64,000 bases of DNA, taken from assembly GCA_027920525.1 (NCBI GenBank), contig CP115858.1, positions 4,154,001 through 4,218,000 on the forward strand. The letters run 5' to 3'. The notes under the pieces are model-generated. The model did no database searches. It was not told the DNA's origin and was given only the letters and a program-made list of their open reading frames with translations. A program made the translations under genes and the position numbers. Below are positions 7,829 to 16,462 of the stretch, one piece after another. This stretch comes from Chryseobacterium daecheongense (lineage in GTDB: Bacteria > Bacteroidota > Bacteroidia > Flavobacteriales > Weeksellaceae). Within the stretch, counting starts at the first letter, position 1; each line of letters starts with the position of its first letter.

Positions 7829-9523
7829 ATGAATTTATTTACGGAGTCCAATTTAAGTCCTGACATCCTTAAGGCTATTGGCGAAATGGGTTATGAAAGC
7901 CCGACAGAAATCCAAAAACAGACTATCCCTTTTATTCTTTCAGATATACGCGACTTGATCGCACTTGCGCAAACTGGGACAGGCAAAACAGCAGCTTTTT
8001 CGCTTCCGATTTTGGATATGATTGACGATACGAGTCGCAAAATCCAACTATTGGTGCTTTGTCCGACACGGGAATTATGTCTTCAGATTTCTAAAGACAT
8101 AAAGAATTACTCTAAGTACATGCAGAATATCAAATCTACAGCAGTGTACGGAGGTAGCAGTATTATGGACCAAATACGTTCTTTGAAGGAAAAACCACAA
8201 ATTATTGTAGGTACTCCTGGAAGAGTAATTGATTTGATTAACAGAAAAGCACTTGATTTTTCTGCGATCCATTGGTTGGTTTTAGATGAAGCTGACGAAA
8301 TGCTTTCAATGGGTTTCAAAGATGAATTGGAAACAATTTTAAGTGAAACTCCTGAAACAAAACAAACTTTCTTATTCTCTGCAACGATGAATAAAGAAGT
8401 GGAAAGAATTTCTAAAAATTATCTTACAAAACCTCACCGTATTTCAGTGGGTTCTATTAACGAAGTTAAAAAGAACATTAAGCACGAATACTATGTGGTA
8501 GGATATCGTAATAAAAAAGAAGCTCTAAAAAGATTAATTGACGCAAACCCTAATCAGTATTCCATTATTTTCTGTAGAACAAGAATGGAAACTCAGGAAG
8601 TGGCAGATTTCTTAATGCAGAACGGTTATGCAGCTGATGCACTTCATGGTGATCTTTCTCAGGCGCAGAGAGATACGGTAATGAAGAAATTCAGATTGAA
8701 AAATATCGACATTTTGGTGGCTACCGATGTAGCAGCAAGAGGTTTGGATGTGAACTCACTAACTCACGTTATCCATTACTCTCTACCTGATGATCCTGAA
8801 GTATTCGTTCACAGAAGTGGTAGAACGGGTAGAGCTGGAAAAGACGGTATTTCTATGGCTTTGATTAAGCCTGAAGAAAGCAGAAAGCTAAAACAGATTA
8901 AATCAACAACAAAGATTGATATTGTTGAAAAAACAATCCCTACAGGTGATGATATCATCAAAGCGCAGGTAGGAGGCGTTTTCGAAAAGCTATTTACGGA
9001 GCATGAAGACTTATTTGAGTTTGACGACAGCTTGATTCCGGATCTTAGCAAATTCACGAAAGAAGAATTGGTACATCAGTTACTGCAGTTCCAGTTGAAA
9101 GATCTTGCATTGTACTATAAAGATAAGCATGATCTTGCTGAACAGAAATTCAGTACCAGAGATGATGATTACTCAAGAAGAGACAGAGGAAGAGATCGTG
9201 ACCGAGACAGAGGAAGAGACCGTGATAGCAGAGGTGGAGACAGAAGAGATCGTGGAGGAAAACCTAGAAGAAAGAATGAAGATATGGTAAGATTCTTCTT
9301 CAACCTTGGAAAGAAAGATCAATTGAAAAAACTGGATGTTTTGGATATTATCAATAAAGCAACTGCCGGAAATGGTAAAAAGAGAGCTGAAATTGGTGAT
9401 ATTGAAATTTTAGAGAAATTCTCATTCTTTGAAATTGAGAAATCATTTAAGGGAGAGCTTTTGAATAATATTTCTTCAATGAAATTCAGAGGAAAAGATA
9501 TGAGAGCTGAAGAAGCTAATTAA
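7829..9523 (+). CDS. DEAD-box ATP-dependent RNA helicase with RD-rich linker and DbpA-type RNA-binding tail
   Basis: Helicase motifs are complete: Q motif (SPTEIQKQTIP), motif I AQTGTGKT at residues 47-54, DEAD at 153-156, SAT at 184-186, and the motif VI region HRSGRTGRAGK. After the two RecA folds comes an Arg/Asp/Gly-rich linker near residues 450-485, then a C-terminal domain (MVRFFFNLGKKDQLKK to GKDMRAE) resembling the DbpA RNA-binding domain. This is the CsdA/DeaD/DbpA type, which remodels rRNA during ribosome assembly, often at low temperature. The linker DNA carries a 24-base tandem duplication. A strong terminator follows. Confidence 0.93.
   Translation: MNLFTESNLSPDILKAIGEMGYESPTEIQKQTIPFILSDIRDLIALAQTGTGKTAAFSLPILDMIDDTSRKIQLLVLCPTRELCLQISKDIKNYSKYMQNIKSTAVYGGSSIMDQIRSLKEKPQIIVGTPGRVIDLINRKALDFSAIHWLVLDEADEMLSMGFKDELETILSETPETKQTFLFSATMNKEVERISKNYLTKPHRISVGSINEVKKNIKHEYYVVGYRNKKEALKRLIDANPNQYSIIFCRTRMETQEVADFLMQNGYAADALHGDLSQAQRDTVMKKFRLKNIDILVATDVAARGLDVNSLTHVIHYSLPDDPEVFVHRSGRTGRAGKDGISMALIKPEESRKLKQIKSTTKIDIVEKTIPTGDDIIKAQVGGVFEKLFTEHEDLFEFDDSLIPDLSKFTKEELVHQLLQFQLKDLALYYKDKHDLAEQKFSTRDDDYSRRDRGRDRDRDRGRDRDSRGGDRRDRGGKPRRKNEDMVRFFFNLGKKDQLKKLDVLDIINKATAGNGKKRAEIGDIEILEKFSFFEIEKSFKGELLNNISSMKFRGKDMRAEEAN
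9180..9227 (+). repeat. 24-bp tandem duplication inside the helicase linker
   Basis: Two adjacent copies of a 24-base unit beginning GAGACAGAGGAAGAGA are nearly identical (differences at the T/C before CGTGA and in the last bases). They encode the Arg-Asp repeats of the linker. Because 24 is divisible by 3, copy changes would keep the frame. Confidence 0.7.
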
Positions 9524-9544
9524 AACTCATTTTTATATAATATA

Positions 9545-9569
9545 AACCGGCTTATAGCCGGTTTTTTTG
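9545..9569 (+). terminator. Terminator after the DEAD-box helicase
   Basis: AACCGGC, a short loop, GCCGGTT and seven T form a classic intrinsic terminator 21 bases after the stop codon. Confidence 0.85.
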
Positions 9570-9674
9570 TTTGATAATCAGCACTTAAACCAATGTTAAC
9601 AAAACTTAATGTTATATACTTTTTGGTAAGGTGCTTTTTTAGGAAATTTGCAGACGAATTATAAATACTTAAAA

Positions 9675-10313
9675 ATGGGAATTGGTAATATTTTCCACGC
9701 TTTTCAGCCTAAAGATAAAATCTTCTTCGTGCTTTTCGAAAAAGTAACTGAAAATCTAGTAGCAATGTCTGAAGAGTTCAACAACGGGGTGAAAGATTTT
9801 GACCTTAATGACGACTCTATGTTGAAGAAAATGAGCGACTACGAACACAAAAATGATGAGCTTACGCACGAAATCTTTATTGAGCTTGGAAAAAACTTTA
9901 TAACTCCTTTTGACCGTGAAGATATTCACACTTTGGCCACAGGTTTAGATGATATCGCAGATTATATCTACGCTTCAACAAAATATATTTTCTTATATAA
10001 ATCGCCTTTAATGAAGGCATATGCAGACTTCTCATTGTTGATTCATAAAGCATGTCTTGAAATTCAGAATGCAATGAAAAACCTGAAAGGATTCAAAAAT
10101 ATGGATCAGGTGAAAGAAGCTTGTATCAAAGTAAACTCTATTGAGAATATTGCTGACGACTTACTTTCCAATTCAATGGTAGAATTGTTTGAAACAAACG
10201 ACGCTATCAATATCATCAAAGTTTCATCTGTACTTAATTATCTTGAAATAGTAACCGACAAAGCTGAAGATGTAGCTAATACTATTGAAAACATTATGAT
10301 CAAATACGCATAA
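9675..10313 (+). CDS. DUF47 family Pit-accessory protein (PhoU-like)
   Basis: The 212-residue, mainly helical protein matches DUF47 (PhoU_div). Such proteins are encoded beside low-affinity phosphate transporters and are thought to regulate them. The Pit gene follows 15 bases later. Typical stretches are YEHKNDELTHEIFIELGKNFITPFDREDIH and LATGLDDIADYIYAS, holding the acidic E/D clusters that bind metal in PhoU folds. An in-frame TTG lies 27 bases upstream, but it falls in a probable promoter box (GAAATTTG), and the ATG gives the usual N-terminus MGIGNIFHAFQPKD, so the ATG was chosen. Confidence 0.88.
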   Translation: MGIGNIFHAFQPKDKIFFVLFEKVTENLVAMSEEFNNGVKDFDLNDDSMLKKMSDYEHKNDELTHEIFIELGKNFITPFDREDIHTLATGLDDIADYIYASTKYIFLYKSPLMKAYADFSLLIHKACLEIQNAMKNLKGFKNMDQVKEACIKVNSIENIADDLLSNSMVELFETNDAINIIKVSSVLNYLEIVTDKAEDVANTIENIMIKYA

Positions 10314-10328
10314 ACAATATAACAAAAA

Positions 10329-11471
10329 ATGGAATTTCCGATTTTACTTACGGTTATTATTGCTTTAGCTTTAATTTTCGATTATATTAATGGTTTTCAT
10401 GATGCGGCCAATTCAATTGCTACTATTGTTTCTACAAAAGTTTTAACTCCTTTTCAGGCTGTGCTTTGGGCGGCACTATGGAATTTTGCAGCCTTTTTTA
10501 TCGCAGCATACATCATTGGAGAATTTAAAATTGGTAATACGATTGCCAAAACCGTTAATGAAAACTTTATTACCCTGGAGGTAATATTTTCAGGTCTTGT
10601 GGCAGCTATTGCCTGGAACCTTTTAACATGGTGGTTTGGTATACCATCTTCTTCATCACATACCCTAATTGGTGGTTTCTTAGGTGCGGCTTTAATGCAT
10701 GCTTTCATCCTGGATTATCATGATGTAGCAGCTGCTCAGCCCAATCTGGGTTTTATAGATACTTTCAAACAGGCATTTTATCAGGTTACAACACAAAGTG
10801 TGGTTAAATTTGATAAAGTAATTCCTATCTTCCTGTTTATTTTTATGGCACCCGTTATCGGGATGGTCATTTCAATCATTATCACATTGATTATCGTTCA
10901 TCTTTATAAGAGATCAAACCCTCATAAAGCAGATAAGTCCTTTAAAAGATTACAGCTTGTTTCTTCAGCCCTATTTAGTCTAGGACATGGTCTGAATGAT
11001 GCACAAAAAGTAATGGGAATTATCGGTGCGGCTTTAATTTATTACCATGTACAGATTTTACAGGATCCTGTATACTTAAATATACCTTCTGCCGGACGAT
11101 TTGATTATTTTGCAGAACATTATCTTTGGGTACCTCTGGTTTCTTTCCTGGCGATAGGTCTGGGAACAATGAGTGGTGGATGGAAGATCATCAAAACAAT
11201 GGGAACCAAGATTACAAAGGTAACTCCGCTGGAAGGTGTAAGTGCTGAAACTGCAGGAGCTATTACCTTATTTATTACCGATCATTTTGGTATTCCGGTA
11301 TCTACCACACATACGATTACAGGGTCTATTATTGGAGTTGGATTAACGAAGAGGATTTCAGCGGTAAGATGGGGGATTACAGTAAGCTTGCTTTGGGCTT
11401 GGGTATTAACGATTCCTATCTCTGCTATTGTAGCGGCAGTTACTTATCTTTTGGTCGCTTTTCTTTCCTAG
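10329..11471 (+). CDS. Inorganic phosphate transporter, PiT family
   Basis: This inner-membrane symporter takes up phosphate with protons or sodium. The 380 residues carry about ten hydrophobic segments and the two PiT signature repeats: FDYINGFHDAANSIAT near residues 17-32 and the matching SLGHGLNDAQKVMG in the second half. The IPSSSSHTLIGG and IPVSTTHTITGS motifs form the other inverted pair. It follows the DUF47 gene by 15 bases, a standard two-gene phosphate unit. A terminator lies about 25 bases after the stop. Confidence 0.93.
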   Translation: MEFPILLTVIIALALIFDYINGFHDAANSIATIVSTKVLTPFQAVLWAALWNFAAFFIAAYIIGEFKIGNTIAKTVNENFITLEVIFSGLVAAIAWNLLTWWFGIPSSSSHTLIGGFLGAALMHAFILDYHDVAAAQPNLGFIDTFKQAFYQVTTQSVVKFDKVIPIFLFIFMAPVIGMVISIIITLIIVHLYKRSNPHKADKSFKRLQLVSSALFSLGHGLNDAQKVMGIIGAALIYYHVQILQDPVYLNIPSAGRFDYFAEHYLWVPLVSFLAIGLGTMSGGWKIIKTMGTKITKVTPLEGVSAETAGAITLFITDHFGIPVSTTHTITGSIIGVGLTKRISAVRWGITVSLLWAWVLTIPISAIVAAVTYLLVAFLS

Positions 11472-11496
11472 ATATTAATTTAAAATTACAATACTG

Positions 11497-11526
11497 AACT
11501 TTGTCCAAATGGGCAAAGTTTTTTGT
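11497..11526 (+). terminator. Terminator after the phosphate transporter
   Basis: AACTTTGTCC, loop AAAT, GGGCAAAGTT and a T run form an intrinsic terminator with one G-T pair. Confidence 0.75.
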
Positions 11527-11556
11527 TTTATAAAGATTTGAAAAATCGTATTTTTG
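11522..11556 (+). promoter_or_regulatory. Promoter of the polyprenyl diphosphate synthase gene
   Basis: TTTG at 11522-11525, 23 nt spacing, then TATTTTTG at 11549-11556 match the Bacteroidota promoter. The -33 element overlaps the T tract of the preceding terminator. Confidence 0.5.
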
Positions 11557-11575
11557 TTGGAAATTATTGGATTTT

Positions 11576-12547
11576 ATGGAATTTTTAGACAAGTACCAAC
11601 AGCTGGTTGCTGACGCTATTACCAAGTACACTTTTAAAGACAAACCTGCGGAATTATATGAACCGATGAATTACATCATTTCACATGGTGGAAAACGTCT
11701 GCGACCTATTATGGTTCTGATGGCTTGTGACTTATTTGGTGGTGATCTTAAACAGGCTATTAAGCCGGCTTTGGCGATTGAATTTTTCCATAACTTCACA
11801 TTGATTCATGATGATATTATGGATGAAGCTCCTCTGAGAAGAAATAAGCCTACTATTCATACTTTACATGGAATTAATGTAGGGATCTTATCCGGAGACG
11901 GGCTGATGCTGAAGGCATATAAATTTTTTGAAGATCTTGAACCTGAAATATTTAAAGCCTGTATCCGAATATTTACCCATACCGGGCTCCTATTATGTGA
12001 AGGGCAGCAGTACGACATTAATTTCGAAACACAGGAAGATGTGACTTTCGATGATTACATCAGAATGATTACTTATAAGACCGGAGTATTAAGTGCTTCA
12101 TCTTTTGAGATCGGAGCTTTAATTGCTAAAGCTAATTTTAAAGATGCCAAGTCTATTTTTAATTTTGGAAAACATATAGGAATTGCTTTCCAGATCATGG
12201 ATGATTACCTGGACGTTTTTGGAGATCAGGCTCAGTTTGGAAAAAAACATGCAGGTGACATTTATGAAAATAAAAAGACTGTTCTTTATCTTTTGGCAAG
12301 AGAACACGCCACGGAGGAAGAAAGAAAAGAATTGGATCACTGGTACTCTAAAAAAACCGATAATATCGATAAGGTGTACGGAGTAGAAAAAATCTTCAGA
12401 AGAACAAAAGTAGATGAAAAAGCATTGCGTTTAATTGAAAAGCACAATGAAATAGGGCAGAGTTATCTTAAAAAAATTAATATTCCTGAAGAAAAGAAAA
12501 AGCCATTCATAGAACTCGCTAATTATCTTTTAAGAAGGGAAAGCTAA
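11576..12547 (+). CDS. Polyprenyl diphosphate synthase
   Basis: It condenses isopentenyl diphosphate with allylic diphosphates to make prenyl chains for quinones, carriers or pigments. The first Asp-rich motif is DDIMD at residues 79-83 (followed by EAPLRRNKPT) and the second is DDYLD at 209-213. The total is 323 residues, all normal for trans-prenyltransferases. The residue five before the first Asp is Phe, a position that limits chain length in some relatives, so farnesyl or geranylgeranyl products are possible; this is only a hint. An in-frame TTG nine bases earlier was rejected in favour of the ATG. Confidence 0.9.
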   Translation: MEFLDKYQQLVADAITKYTFKDKPAELYEPMNYIISHGGKRLRPIMVLMACDLFGGDLKQAIKPALAIEFFHNFTLIHDDIMDEAPLRRNKPTIHTLHGINVGILSGDGLMLKAYKFFEDLEPEIFKACIRIFTHTGLLLCEGQQYDINFETQEDVTFDDYIRMITYKTGVLSASSFEIGALIAKANFKDAKSIFNFGKHIGIAFQIMDDYLDVFGDQAQFGKKHAGDIYENKKTVLYLLAREHATEEERKELDHWYSKKTDNIDKVYGVEKIFRRTKVDEKALRLIEKHNEIGQSYLKKINIPEEKKKPFIELANYLLRRES

Positions 12548-12630
12548 TGAGTTTCTGATTATTAAAGGTTTTGCTAAGGAGTTGTTTAGGCTTCTTCTTC
12601 CACCTTTAGCTTTAGCCTCTTATATTTACA

Positions 12631-13584
12631 ATGAAATTCAGAACCGAAGTTGACATCAAAGAATCTGCAAAAAAGATTGAAATTGAAGATAAAATATTTT
12701 CAATAGGTTCCTGTTTTGCCTCAGAGATGTCGGATCTGCTTCACCAGGGACAGCTTCAGACGGTCAATAATCCGTTTGGAACCCTGTTTAATCCGTTTTC
12801 GATCAATAACGCAATACAAAGGCTTCATGATTCACACTTTTATGAAGAAGAAGATTTAATCACGTTTAATGACGAATTTATTTCCCTTGACCATCATACG
12901 AAATTCGATACAAGGTATATTCATCAGACACTGGATAAGATCAATGGCCATTTAGAAGAAGGGAATCTCTTTTTGCAGGATACTAATTGGGTTATTATAA
13001 CCTATGGAACCTCCTTTATTTATGAATTTCAGCCTAAAAACAAGCTGGTAGCCAATTGTCACAAAATTCCACAAAAATTCTTTAACAAAAGGTTGCTAAC
13101 CCATCAGGAAATCACAGATTCTATTTATCAGACCATTTTTAGCCTGAAAGATATCTGTAAAGAAGATGTTCAGATTTTGTTTACGGTTTCTCCCGTAAGA
13201 CATACCAAAGACGGTATGATGGAAAATCAGTTAAGCAAATCAAAATTGATATCTGCAGTACATGAAGCTATTTCAGGGATTGAGAACTGTCATTATTTAC
13301 CCGTTTATGAAATATTGATGGATGATTTAAGGGATTATCGTTTTTATAAAGAAGATATGATTCATCCCAATTCTCAGGCTGTTCAGTATATCTTTGATAA
13401 ATTTGGAGCTGCTTATTTTGCGGAAGACACAAAGGAGTTTATCAAAGAAAATTTTAAAATCCATAAAGCGCTGCAGCACAGGACAGCAGATGAAAAAGAT
13501 CCTAAATATGTTGATTTTAGAGAAAAATTAAAGCAAAGAATTGAAGCTCAACAGAAAAAGGTAAAACATAAGATATTCCAGTAA
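12631..13584 (+). CDS. GSCFA domain protein (putative SGNH-like hydrolase)
   Basis: The diagnostic motif GSCFA occurs at residues 26-30, followed by SEMSDLL. NPFGTLFNPFSI and DDLRDYRFYKEDMIHPNSQAV are further blocks of the GSCFA family (PF08885). In this family the N-terminal Ser and the late Asp-x-x-His (DMIHPN) suggest an SGNH-type esterase, but the substrate is unknown. No signal peptide is present. It begins a tight run with DUF4269 (1-base overlap at TAATG), TatD and a membrane glycosyltransferase. Confidence 0.85.
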   Translation: MKFRTEVDIKESAKKIEIEDKIFSIGSCFASEMSDLLHQGQLQTVNNPFGTLFNPFSINNAIQRLHDSHFYEEEDLITFNDEFISLDHHTKFDTRYIHQTLDKINGHLEEGNLFLQDTNWVIITYGTSFIYEFQPKNKLVANCHKIPQKFFNKRLLTHQEITDSIYQTIFSLKDICKEDVQILFTVSPVRHTKDGMMENQLSKSKLISAVHEAISGIENCHYLPVYEILMDDLRDYRFYKEDMIHPNSQAVQYIFDKFGAAYFAEDTKEFIKENFKIHKALQHRTADEKDPKYVDFREKLKQRIEAQQKKVKHKIFQ

Positions 13585-14108
13585 TGATAACAGACTTTAC
13601 AAAGATGGATTATTTGGAAAGCGGTAACCAGAGGCAGCAAAGGGCTCACGTATTGCTTACAAAATATCAGATTCTGGAAAAACTAAAAGATTTCTCACCC
13701 TTGCTTGCAGGAACTATTCCTATTGAAATTGATATTGACGGAAGCGATCTGGATATCATTTGTGAAGTTAAAGATGAAGATTTCTTTTTGGAAACGATCC
13801 GCCTTTCTCAACTTATTCCACCAGGAATTCATTCCAAAGTAGAAAAGATTAAGATAAAAGGGGAAAAATCTATTGTGATCAATTTTAATCTCGAAGAGTT
13901 TCCCATAGAGATTTTTGGTCAAGATAAACCGACGACGCAACAAAATGCTTATCGCCATATGATAGCAGAGTACACAATATTACAGGAGAAAGGAGAGGAA
14001 TTTAAACAACAGATTATAGAGCTTAAGAAGAAAGGGATAAAAACGGAACCGGCTTTCGGTGTATTAATGAATTTAGAAAACCCTTATGAAGATCTATTAA
14101 AATTTTAA
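13584..14108 (+). CDS. DUF4269 protein (nucleotidyltransferase-like)
   Basis: The 174-residue protein carries LLAGTIPIEIDIDGSDLDIIC, which places an acidic D-x-D pattern where nucleotidyltransferase-fold proteins hold their catalytic acids. QNAYRHMIAEYTIL is another DUF4269 block. The role is unknown; a nucleotide-transfer activity is inferred only from the fold pattern. The ATG overlaps the stop of the GSCFA gene in TAATG, indicating translational coupling. The TatD gene starts 4 bases after its stop. Confidence 0.82.
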   Translation: MITDFTKMDYLESGNQRQQRAHVLLTKYQILEKLKDFSPLLAGTIPIEIDIDGSDLDIICEVKDEDFFLETIRLSQLIPPGIHSKVEKIKIKGEKSIVINFNLEEFPIEIFGQDKPTTQQNAYRHMIAEYTILQEKGEEFKQQIIELKKKGIKTEPAFGVLMNLENPYEDLLKF

Positions 14109-14112
14109 AATT

Positions 14113-14877
14113 ATGATTGACACCCATACACATTTATACGCTGAAGAATTTGATGAAGATAGAAAAGAGGCTATTCAAAGGGCTTTAGACAAAGGAATTA
14201 CGGAATTTTATCTTCCTGCTATTGACTCTGAGTCTCATGAAAAAATGCTTCAATTGGAAGCTGAATATCCTGGACAGGTTTTTTCAATGATGGGATTGCA
14301 CCCTTGCTACGTAAAACCCGAATCCTGGGAAAAAGAACTGGCAATTGTTAAAGAATATCTTGATAAAAGAGCATTTCCTGCCATCGGGGAAATAGGAATT
14401 GATCTCTATTGGGATCAATCAACTCTAGATATCCAGGTAAAGGCTTTTGAACAACAAATCGACTGGGCTATTGAGATGGATCTGCCTATTGTAATCCATA
14501 CAAGGGAAAGTTTTGATGAAACTTTTGAAGTCTTGGAAAGAAAAAAGAATCCGAAATTGAGAGGAATATTTCATTGTTTTTCCGGTAACCTTGAACAAGC
14601 AAAACATGCTATTGATCTTAATTTTTTATTAGGAATTGGTGGAGTAGTGACCTTTAAAAACGGGAAAATAGATCAGTTCCTGCAAGAAATCCCATTAGAA
14701 AAGATTGTTCTGGAAACAGACTCTCCTTACCTGGCTCCGGTTCCTCACAGGGGTAAAAGAAATGAAAGTTCTTATCTTGATCTGGTGGTAGGAAAGCTGG
14801 TGAATATCTACAATAAAGATTTTTCTGAAATTGACAGAATCACAAGCCAGAATGCAAAACACATTTACAATTACTAG
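14113..14877 (+). CDS. tatD: TatD family metal-dependent hydrolase
   Basis: A cytoplasmic amidohydrolase-fold nuclease of 254 residues. The metal ligands are all visible: IDTHTHLY near the N-terminus (His5, His7), the catalytic Glu in IGEIGIDLYWD, His in PIVIHTRES, His in IFHCFSG, and Asp in LETDSPYLAP. The family acts as 3'-5' DNase or RNase and in some bacteria as a D-tyrosyl-tRNA or peptide deacylase-like enzyme. Length and motif order are normal. It sits 4 bases after DUF4269 and 6 bases before the membrane protein gene. Confidence 0.9.
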   Translation: MIDTHTHLYAEEFDEDRKEAIQRALDKGITEFYLPAIDSESHEKMLQLEAEYPGQVFSMMGLHPCYVKPESWEKELAIVKEYLDKRAFPAIGEIGIDLYWDQSTLDIQVKAFEQQIDWAIEMDLPIVIHTRESFDETFEVLERKKNPKLRGIFHCFSGNLEQAKHAIDLNFLLGIGGVVTFKNGKIDQFLQEIPLEKIVLETDSPYLAPVPHRGKRNESSYLDLVVGKLVNIYNKDFSEIDRITSQNAKHIYNY

Positions 14878-14883
14878 GCCTAT

Positions 14884-16416
14884 ATGAAGCTTTTAAAAGA
14901 AAATATCCATTATCTTCTTTTCCTTTCTGCTGTGTTTTTTCTATGGAATCCGGCGAAATTTCCGGTTGATGATGGTTATTTTTATCCACAGATAGCCTAT
15001 AATATAGTCAGAAATGGCTTTATGGGGTTTAATGATTTATACCTTACCAATGGCTTCCATCCTTTATGGATGGTATTCTGTGTTATTGCTGAAGCGATCA
15101 ATTTTTTGGGTAAAAGTTTCTCAGTATACATTCTATGGTTTTTTCAGGTTATCTTTATCATTGCGGGATACAGATTTTTTGAAAAAACCTTATTCAAAGA
15201 TTCAGTAAGTGGAAAAGTATTGAGCTTAGCATTGTATTGCTTAATTTTTTTCAGCCTTGGATCATTATATTTAACGGAAGCGCATCTTACCTTTTTCACC
15301 ATTGCCTGGCTGCTTTATTTTCTTTGTAAAAGATACACCAACGATTTTCTGTTCGGATTCATTTGTAGCCTCGTTTTTCTGGCAAGGCTGGATCATATTT
15401 TTATCATTATTCCTTTAGGCTTTCTTTATTGGAAACACCGGGACTGGAATTTTCAAAGCATTTCTAAAGTAATTTTAGGATTTTTACTTTTGGCGGGACC
15501 TTATTTATTTTCCAATCAGTATTTGTTCGGAGATATGGTTCCTGTCAGTGGCAGAATAAAAAGTTCCTTTCCTAAAGCTAATCTGGATGATCCTTTTGGT
15601 TTACTCCCTGATTTATTCTTATTTGTGGGTTCCGCATATTTGATATTTTTGATTTTTACTAAAAATATACACTACCGCTCTGTCAAAATTTTATTTATTA
15701 GCGGAAGCTTTATTCATTTATTGTATAATGTATTTTTCCAGTCATATACAGGACAGTGGTATTTTGTATCACAATTTATTTTTTGTGGCTTTTTTATCAA
15801 TGATATTGTTGAAAAATTTCAATTGAGAATAGTACCTGCGAGATCCAAGTTTATAATTTATTCTTTGGGTTCAACATTTTTCTTATGTACAATCGGGATT
15901 TTGAAGCTCAAGACCAACCTAAGCATATTTCATAACGTTTTTGATGACAAGTCAAAATTTGAAAAGAAAACAAAGGATCTGGTAAAGAATTTGGCAGAAG
16001 ATCTGGTTAAAGTAGTTCCCCGAAAGTCTCGAATATATGTTTATGATTTTCCGGGTAAATTTGCTTTCTACTCAGATTTTAATTTTATACCGGCAGATGC
16101 TTTGGTAGCCAACTCTACTTTTTTTAATGAAATAAATACGCTCCGTTTTAAAGATTATCTCAAAAAAAATAAAATTAACTATATGCTCTTTCCAAGTCAA
16201 CTGGAAAAAGGAAGGGATTCAATCACTTTTATGGGCATGGATGTTAAAAAGAAAAATAATCGTAATATGTTTTACTTTAGGAATACTTTAAGTAAGAAGG
16301 TCATAGACAGTCTTGATGAAAATGAGTTAATTAAAGTGAAAACGTATTTAAATCCTGCAAAGACCTGGCAGGCGCAGTATGACTCGGTGACGATTTATAA
16401 GCTAAAAGAAAAATAA
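14884..16416 (+). CDS. Predicted GT-C type membrane glycosyltransferase
   Basis: The 510-residue protein has about ten hydrophobic segments in its first 320 residues and a soluble C-terminal part. The first loop after the N-terminal helix contains FPVDDGYFY (Asp29, Asp30), the position and type of acidic motif used by GT-C enzymes that take polyprenyl-phosphate sugars. GFHPLWMV in the next loop also fits that fold. I cannot assign a named family. It would transfer a sugar on the periplasmic side of the inner membrane. It ends the four-gene run, and a bidirectional terminator follows. Confidence 0.6.
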   Translation: MKLLKENIHYLLFLSAVFFLWNPAKFPVDDGYFYPQIAYNIVRNGFMGFNDLYLTNGFHPLWMVFCVIAEAINFLGKSFSVYILWFFQVIFIIAGYRFFEKTLFKDSVSGKVLSLALYCLIFFSLGSLYLTEAHLTFFTIAWLLYFLCKRYTNDFLFGFICSLVFLARLDHIFIIIPLGFLYWKHRDWNFQSISKVILGFLLLAGPYLFSNQYLFGDMVPVSGRIKSSFPKANLDDPFGLLPDLFLFVGSAYLIFLIFTKNIHYRSVKILFISGSFIHLLYNVFFQSYTGQWYFVSQFIFCGFFINDIVEKFQLRIVPARSKFIIYSLGSTFFLCTIGILKLKTNLSIFHNVFDDKSKFEKKTKDLVKNLAEDLVKVVPRKSRIYVYDFPGKFAFYSDFNFIPADALVANSTFFNEINTLRFKDYLKKNKINYMLFPSQLEKGRDSITFMGMDVKKKNNRNMFYFRNTLSKKVIDSLDENELIKVKTYLNPAKTWQAQYDSVTIYKLKEK

Positions 16417-16424
16417 CGAGAATA

Positions 16425-16462
16425 AAAAAGCTTTCAGGAATAACCCTGAAAGCTTTTTTTTT
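16425..16462. terminator. Bidirectional terminator between the GT-C gene and rhlE-like gene
   Basis: AAAAAGCTTTCAGG, loop AATAA, CCCTGAAAGCTTTTTTTTT form a long stem flanked by A and T runs, usable by both converging genes. Confidence 0.85.

Noticed and set aside
9105..9290. A 61-codon Glu-rich ORF in another frame of the helicase linker
   Set aside because: It arises from the GAGACAGAGGAAGAGA repeats read in a second frame; low complexity, not a gene.
14992..15000. A perfect DnaA box (TTATCCACA)
   Set aside because: It is a single copy inside the coding sequence of the membrane glycosyltransferase, encoding Tyr-Pro-Gln, with no second box nearby. Chance is the simplest explanation.
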